A DNA stretch of 10,448 nucleotides from JABLTI01 sp030629105 (GTDB taxonomy: Archaea > Asgardarchaeota > Heimdallarchaeia > JABLTI01), in NCBI GenBank assembly GCA_030629105.1, contig DAOVPS010000115.1, positions 1 through 10,448 on the forward strand. The letters are read 5' to 3'. A program made the position numbers and the translations under genes. Below the pieces are notes generated by a model. The model made no database searches. It was not told the origin of the DNA and was given only the letters and a program-made list of their open reading frames with translations. Each line of letters starts with the position of its first letter. Position 1 is the stretch's first letter. This document shows, in pieces, positions 6,808 to 10,448 of this stretch.

Positions 6808-7047
6808 CTATAAATCTTCAGCCCAGTAGTTTCCATCTTGCCTTCTCTTTAGCTCCGACTTTTTGGATTTATTCCAGTTCTCAATTATACTGAAATAACC
6901 AACGACTCTGCTCATTCCGTAAACATTATCGCTGTTACAGTGTGGGCAGAATGGTGAACAAGATTCACCTGCTTCTAGATTTTCTTTATGTTCGATTGCT
7001 GATTCAATTTCTGTGATTTCAGCTACTTTGTTCTTTGCCTGTTCCAT
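6808..7047 (-). CDS. Separate glycyl-radical subunit of NrdD
   Basis: A 79-residue protein that equals the C-terminal end of an anaerobic ribonucleotide reductase. It carries the second zinc-ribbon pair C34-P-H-C37 and the radical loop SRVVGY, with Gly50 as the expected radical site. The family ending follows: WNKSKKSELKRR (canonical form WNxGKxxELxxR). Residues 1-30 are a charged helical extension with no counterpart in usual NrdD. The start is a real one: ATG at 7047 with GAGG ten bases upstream (7058-7061) and a stop immediately before it in frame. It lies in the same frame as the catalytic gene ending at 7096, but four in-frame stops (TGA, TAA, TGA, TAA) separate them, so a single readthrough or one frameshift cannot join the two. 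It probably docks on the catalytic chain, sharing one zinc, much as GrcA/YfiD supplies a spare radical domain to pyruvate formate-lyase. Confidence 0.88.
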   Translation of the reverse strand: MEQAKNKVAEITEIESAIEHKENLEAGESCSPFCPHCNSDNVYGMSRVVGYFSIIENWNKSKKSELKRRQDGNYWAEDL

Positions 7048-7057
7048 GCTTTATTTT

Positions 7058-7061
7058 CCTC
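7058..7061 (-). promoter_or_regulatory. Shine-Dalgarno of the glycyl-radical subunit
   Basis: GAGG on the minus strand ten bases before the ATG at 7047. It supports independent translation of the split-off domain rather than an interrupted gene. Confidence 0.55.
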
Positions 7062-7095
7062 AGATTTTTTTTGTTTTCATTTAACTCTTCCCATC

Positions 7096-9516
7096 TCATC
7101 TTCCATAAGCTGATGTGCTTAATTCCCGGCCATAACCCCTACTTAATTTTCCACAATCTTGACAGATTGTGAATTCCGGTGAGAAAACAATTTGTGCGCT
7201 CTGGGTGTTTTCCCAAGTTTTCTTCACTAGATTTAATATTGATTCAGAAGATATCTTCTGTTCACCTATGAAAATGTGAGTTATTGACCCACTTTCAATT
7301 AAGGTGTTAAATTTACCCTGTTTGGAGATTCGATCAATAATGTCTATTTGAGCATCTGCTGCAAAGTGTGCACTATTGGTATAGTATATCGCTCCTTCTT
7401 CGATATCTCCTTTCACATAATGGATGCTGTCAGGGTATTCTTTAATATCTGTTCTTGCGAACTTGTATGGGGCACTTTCTCCTGGAGTTTCTTCTAAAGT
7501 TACAGTTATACCGTTTTGTTTATGTAACTCTTTTGCTTTGAGATTCATACCTGCAATGATTCTTAATCCAAGCTTGTATGCTTTCTCGCTTTCATGCATT
7601 TGTTCTCCAATTAAATATTGGACACATTCATTGAGACCAATTACCCCGATAATATAGGTTGCCTTTTCTAAGTCAACATAAGGTCTACCATCTTCCGCAA
7701 TTTTCCCTATTTGCCAGAGAGTACCTCGTTCTTGAGTCATAAGCTGAGTGATAAATTCTTTCTTTTCCAAATGGGCTTGCATAGCAATATCCATGGCAGC
7801 TTTAACTTCTTCAATACAGTCTTTTATTTTTCCTTTACCAGCTCGATAGGCAGCTTGTGGTAGATTTATGCTTACATTTTGGAAACCACAATATCGCATG
7901 CTTTCCGGATGCTCGATCATATACATGTCTGTGATTGTTGTCTTTAATCGACAGCACATGGAGAGATTCACTTCATCTCTATCAAATACAAAGTAAGTCG
8001 ATCCATTTTCAGAGGCAACTTTACATGCATATTTGAGTAATTTTAATTGTTCTTTGTCATCAAAGGACTTTTGATCAACATGAAGATCAAATTTAGGAAA
8101 TGGAAAGACTTTCCCTTGAGCGTCTCCTTCTAACCAAACATCCATAAGTGCTTTGGCAAAAAGTTGTGTTTCTTTTTCATATTCACCATAGGTTTTGCCA
8201 GTGTATTTTCCGCCTGGACCAATTGCTGGAATATCCTTTAGGTAGTTTGGAACACCAAGATGAATATTAAAGTCCACAAAGAGTGTTTGTCCTCCTCTAG
8301 AAAATGCATTTTGACTACAAGAATAGACTAACCTTTGTGCTTCTTGTTTTATTTGATCATAGGAGACACCTACAAAGAACGGGGCATAGAAGATGTTTAG
8401 ATAAGCGAGACCTAGTGCACCTGCATAATATGCTTGCATGGACGCAAGGAACGTGTTGAGATGACCTGTTAGTGTGTCTGCATGTTTGGCTGGGCTTGAA
8501 ACTGTTGAAAGATTCAACAAGTTTAACCCATATTTCTTGATGTACTCCAAACTATGTGCAGAGCAGTACACCCTGACTGGAAAGCCAAGATCGTGTAAAT
8601 ATATCTTACCTTTTCGATGAGCATTTGCTACTTCTGGAGAAAACATTTCTTGTAAAGCGTATTTTTTCAAAATTGTTTCAGCAATAGCTAGATTAACAGC
8701 TTCGGGATTATTTGCTACAACATTACTATTTTCTTTACTCTTTGAATGAATTAATTGATTCAAATCATAAGTTGGAATACCAACACTTCTTTGTTGTACG
8801 AGTTTTGTGCTAAATCCTCTAGCAAAGAGCTCATTGTCTACTAAGCTTCTAATCAAATCAACAGAAATAACATCAATACCGGATGCGAATATTTTTCGTT
8901 CTACTTCTGCAGCAATTGATTCTGCATCCATTTTTTCTATTCCAGCTTCTTTGATTAGTGCTGCTGTGATTTTAGCTCGATTCCACCCTGATATTTCTTC
9001 TTTAGTGTCACCTGAAACTAATAGCAGTAATTCAGTAGAATCCTGTGCTTTCACTTGAACCTCTTTAACTACTTTCAATTTCTCTAATTCTCTCTCGAAT
9101 GAAGCTAAGTCAGTAAATCTACGATAAACAGAAGCAAATCTAATATATGCGACCTCATCAAGTTCGCGAAGTTTCTCCATTACTTTCTCGCCGATGATCT
9201 GAGCATCAATCTCTGTTTCTTCTAGTTTTCTTAGTTCGCTCTCGATTTCATCTACTATTTCATCGATTTCTTCCATGCCAATGGGTCGTTTCTCGCAAGC
9301 TCTAACAATGCCGGATTTCATTTTGTCTCGACTGAAAGGTTCTCTTCTCTTATCCTTTTTGATAACAGAAAGTTTGACATTATCTACTCGTTCATAAGTA
9401 GTAAATCGCTTATTGCATTGCAGACATTCTCTCCTTCTGCGATTTACTTTCATGTCGTCTGATAATCGCTTGTCGACTACTCGAGTATTTGGTGATTGGC
9501 AAAAAGGACATTTCAT
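7096..9516 (-). CDS. nrdD: NrdR-NrdD fusion: repressor plus class III RNR catalytic chain
   Basis: Reduces ribonucleoside triphosphates to deoxyribonucleotides without oxygen. Domains in the 806-residue protein: residues 1-150 are a complete NrdR, with zinc finger C3/C6/C31/C34 (MKCPFCQSPNTRVVDKR, ECLQCNKRFTTYE) and ATP cone (REPFSRDKMKSGIVRACEKRP). Residues 160-235 hold a second, NrdD-type ATP cone (GWNRAKITAALIKEAGI). From 245 on is the NrdD barrel, with HDLGFPVRVYCSAHSLEYIK, the Cys pair LSMCCRLKTT expected to hold the thiyl radical, and NVSINLP. The chain ends at C785-x2-C788 plus 18 residues, before the second Cys pair and the glycine loop, which are encoded by the next gene. The core looks most like Thermotoga-type NrdD. 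The ATG at 9516 fits the NrdR start and has GGAAG upstream; a GTG at 9579 would add 21 unusual residues. NrdR is a bacterial regulator and rare in archaea, so transfer is likely. Confidence 0.95.
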   Translation of the reverse strand: MKCPFCQSPNTRVVDKRLSDDMKVNRRRRECLQCNKRFTTYERVDNVKLSVIKKDKRREPFSRDKMKSGIVRACEKRPIGMEEIDEIVDEIESELRKLEETEIDAQIIGEKVMEKLRELDEVAYIRFASVYRRFTDLASFERELEKLKVVKEVQVKAQDSTELLLLVSGDTKEEISGWNRAKITAALIKEAGIEKMDAESIAAEVERKIFASGIDVISVDLIRSLVDNELFARGFSTKLVQQRSVGIPTYDLNQLIHSKSKENSNVVANNPEAVNLAIAETILKKYALQEMFSPEVANAHRKGKIYLHDLGFPVRVYCSAHSLEYIKKYGLNLLNLSTVSSPAKHADTLTGHLNTFLASMQAYYAGALGLAYLNIFYAPFFVGVSYDQIKQEAQRLVYSCSQNAFSRGGQTLFVDFNIHLGVPNYLKDIPAIGPGGKYTGKTYGEYEKETQLFAKALMDVWLEGDAQGKVFPFPKFDLHVDQKSFDDKEQLKLLKYACKVASENGSTYFVFDRDEVNLSMCCRLKTTITDMYMIEHPESMRYCGFQNVSINLPQAAYRAGKGKIKDCIEEVKAAMDIAMQAHLEKKEFITQLMTQERGTLWQIGKIAEDGRPYVDLEKATYIIGVIGLNECVQYLIGEQMHESEKAYKLGLRIIAGMNLKAKELHKQNGITVTLEETPGESAPYKFARTDIKEYPDSIHYVKGDIEEGAIYYTNSAHFAADAQIDIIDRISKQGKFNTLIESGSITHIFIGEQKISSESILNLVKKTWENTQSAQIVFSPEFTICQDCGKLSRGYGRELSTSAYGR

Positions 9517-9621
9517 GTTTTTTCTTCCGGCTAAATTTCTGTTTTGACAACACTTGATCGTTTTTACGGGAAATGGCACCCAATCTAGGCTGTTTTTAGT
9601 GATTCCGGTACTAACCAGAAC

Positions 9622-9635
9622 ATACCATATCTTGT
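9622..9635. promoter_or_regulatory. NrdR-box-like site 2
   Basis: ATACCATATCTTGT matches the bacterial NrdR-box consensus ACACWATATAKTGT at 11 of 14 positions. It begins exactly 31 bases before site 1, the three-helical-turn spacing typical of paired NrdR boxes, and shares ATCTTGT with it. It would sit downstream of the expected transcription start. Confidence 0.6.
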
Positions 9636-9652
9636 GGTTTTTTTTCCCCTAA

Positions 9653-9666
9653 ACACAACATCTTGT
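9653..9666. promoter_or_regulatory. NrdR-box-like site 1
   Basis: ACACAACATCTTGT matches ACACWATATAKTGT at 12 of 14 positions. It lies between the likely TATA box and the expected transcription start of the nrd operon, a position where a bound repressor would block initiation. The 12-base palindrome TATATCGATATA (9666-9677) abuts it. Confidence 0.68.
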
Positions 9667-9671
9667 ATATC

Positions 9672-9680
9672 GATATAAAG
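9672..9680 (-). promoter_or_regulatory. Likely TATA box of the nrd operon
   Basis: The minus strand reads CTTTATATC. Start of transcription would be about 25 bases on, near 9650, between the two NrdR-box-like sites. A second good candidate, TTTATATA on the minus strand, lies at 9695-9702. Confidence 0.5.
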
Positions 9681-9694
9681 TTTTGAACTTTTTG

Positions 9695-9702
9695 TATATA
9701 AA
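9695..9702 (-). promoter_or_regulatory. Alternative TATA box of the nrd operon
   Basis: TTTATATA on the minus strand matches the archaeal TATA consensus well. Used as the promoter, it would place the start near 9672, just ahead of NrdR-box-like site 1. Confidence 0.4.
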
Positions 9703-9834
9703 CTTATCGTGGATATAATAATTTAAAACAATAAACAATCGATTAATTAAATATCTGATTATTTAACATAATTTTTTCCTTTTATTATTTTATATGTTTA
9801 CTATAAACAAAATAAAAGATAAAGAAGGAAAGAA

Positions 9835-10448
9835 TTAGAGGACAGTAACTGATTTGGCTAGGTTTCTGGGGAAGTCAGGATCGTTTCCGCGGATGACAGA
9901 GAGATAGTAGGAGATAAGTTGTAGAACTGGAATCATTAGAAGAGGTTCAAGATGAACTTTTGGAATGGGAATATAATGATCAAATAGCTCCAAGTGTTCT
10001 GATGAAATTCCAATAATCTCGCCACCTCGAGCTTTTATCTGCATAATGTTGTTAATCATGTCATCTTTAGTATCATCATTAGGAACTAATGCTATGCATG
10101 GGACACCAGGTTCTATTAATGCTAAAGTATGATGTTTCAATTCTCCGCCTGCAAGGGCATCTGCGTGAATATATGCGATTTCTTTTATTTTTAGTTCACC
10201 TTCCATTGCAACAGGAAAAGAAACCCCTCTTCCAATAAGGTAGAGATCATTCTTATTGAGAACATCTTTAGATAGCATGGCAATAGAATCAGATTGGTTC
10301 AATACACTCTCAAGTTTTATGACAACTTCATACAAGTGTTCTCGTCCTTCTTTCAATCTATCAGCAACTCCGAAAGCTAGTAAAGTCAAGATCAATACTT
10401 GCGAAATAAATGCCTTGGTAGAAGCCACTGCTATTTCAGGTCCTGAAT
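9835..10448 (-). CDS. glmS: Glutamine-fructose-6-phosphate aminotransferase, 3' part
   Basis: C-terminal 204 residues of GlmS, cut by the right edge of the window; the frame is open to base 10448. GlmS makes glucosamine-6-phosphate from fructose-6-phosphate and glutamine, the entry step to UDP-GlcNAc and thus to glycans. Seen here is the second sugar-isomerase (SIS) half: SGPEIAVASTKAF (the EIGVASTKAF motif), YLIGRGVSFPVAMEGELKIKEIAYIHADA, GELKHHTLALIEPGVP with its conserved Lys-His, and the hallmark end DPDFPRNLAKSVTVL. The amidotransferase half would lie beyond the window. T-rich DNA on the minus strand follows the stop codon, consistent with archaeal termination before the nrd promoter region. 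Confidence 0.96.
   Translation of the reverse strand, partial: SGPEIAVASTKAFISQVLILTLLAFGVADRLKEGREHLYEVVIKLESVLNQSDSIAMLSKDVLNKNDLYLIGRGVSFPVAMEGELKIKEIAYIHADALAGGELKHHTLALIEPGVPCIALVPNDDTKDDMINNIMQIKARGGEIIGISSEHLELFDHYIPIPKVHLEPLLMIPVLQLISYYLSVIRGNDPDFPRNLAKSVTVL

Larger units (their letters stand above)
9517..9834. other. Intergenic region upstream of the nrd operon
   Basis: About 320 bases without a gene, between the glmS 3' end and the nrd operon start. It holds the operon promoter, two NrdR-box-like sites and T-rich DNA on the minus strand right after glmS. If transcription starts near 9650, the leader would be about 130 bases; I see no recognisable riboswitch in it. A short inverted repeat, TGTTTA (9795-9800) with TAAACA (9804-9809), lies beyond glmS. 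Confidence 0.6.

Noticed and set aside
7048..7098. Single frameshift or stop-codon readthrough joining the two NrdD parts
   Set aside because: The parts are in the same frame but separated by TGA, TAA, TGA and TAA, and the second part has its own ribosome site and start.
9666..9677. TATATCGATATA palindrome as an independent operator
   Set aside because: It overlaps the likely TATA box and such palindromes are common in AT-rich DNA; it may simply be part of the promoter.
9795..9809. TGTTTA/TAAACA hairpin as a terminator for glmS
   Set aside because: In the glmS direction it is followed by A-rich, not T-rich, DNA; the T-rich stretch lies before it, directly after the stop.
1..10448. CRISPR arrays, insertion sequences or integration sites
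   Set aside because: No regularly spaced repeats, transposase genes, terminal inverted repeats or tRNA-linked duplications are seen.

Overview
The window is an AT-rich archaeal segment, and an Asgard archaeon (Heimdallarchaeia-like) fits best. Three things point there: a complete eukaryote-type topoisomerase IB, a membrane-tethered protein ending in what looks like a longin/roadblock-type sensor domain, and archaeal-style TATA elements at leaderless-compatible distances. Some genes have Shine-Dalgarno sequences and others do not. Lineage is inferred from gene content and was not tested phylogenetically.

Layout. At 200-943 (+) lies a membrane protein with a C-terminal sensor-like domain. It converges on a minus-strand secreted or membrane zinc-ribbon protein (1049-1765). 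Next come a minus-strand protein with four Cys pairs that resembles an interrupted HNH (1845-2381), a 440-base gap with four strong hairpins and possibly a tiny basic ORF (2382-2823), a HicB-DinB fusion (2824-3618) and topoisomerase IB (3771-5627). The right half (5726-9516, all minus strand) is an anaerobic ribonucleotide reductase operon. The window ends in the 3' part of glmS (9835-10448, minus strand), cut by the right edge.

The operon is the centre of interest. Read in transcription order it encodes: (1) a single 806-residue protein joining a complete NrdR repressor (zinc finger plus ATP cone) to a second ATP cone and the NrdD catalytic barrel, but stopping halfway through the C-terminal zinc ribbon; (2) a separate 79-residue protein carrying the other half of the zinc ribbon and the glycyl-radical loop; (3) an 86-residue glutaredoxin/NrdH-like redoxin; and (4) the radical-SAM activase NrdG. 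Upstream of the operon are two NrdR-box-like 14-mers (12/14 and 11/14 matches to the bacterial consensus) exactly 31 bp apart start to start, next to an archaeal TATA box.

The inferred picture is a class III reductase that carries its own nucleotide-sensing repressor, could bind its own promoter, has its radical-bearing segment as a separate small subunit, and is probably reduced by its own redoxin (NrdD2-like) rather than by formate.
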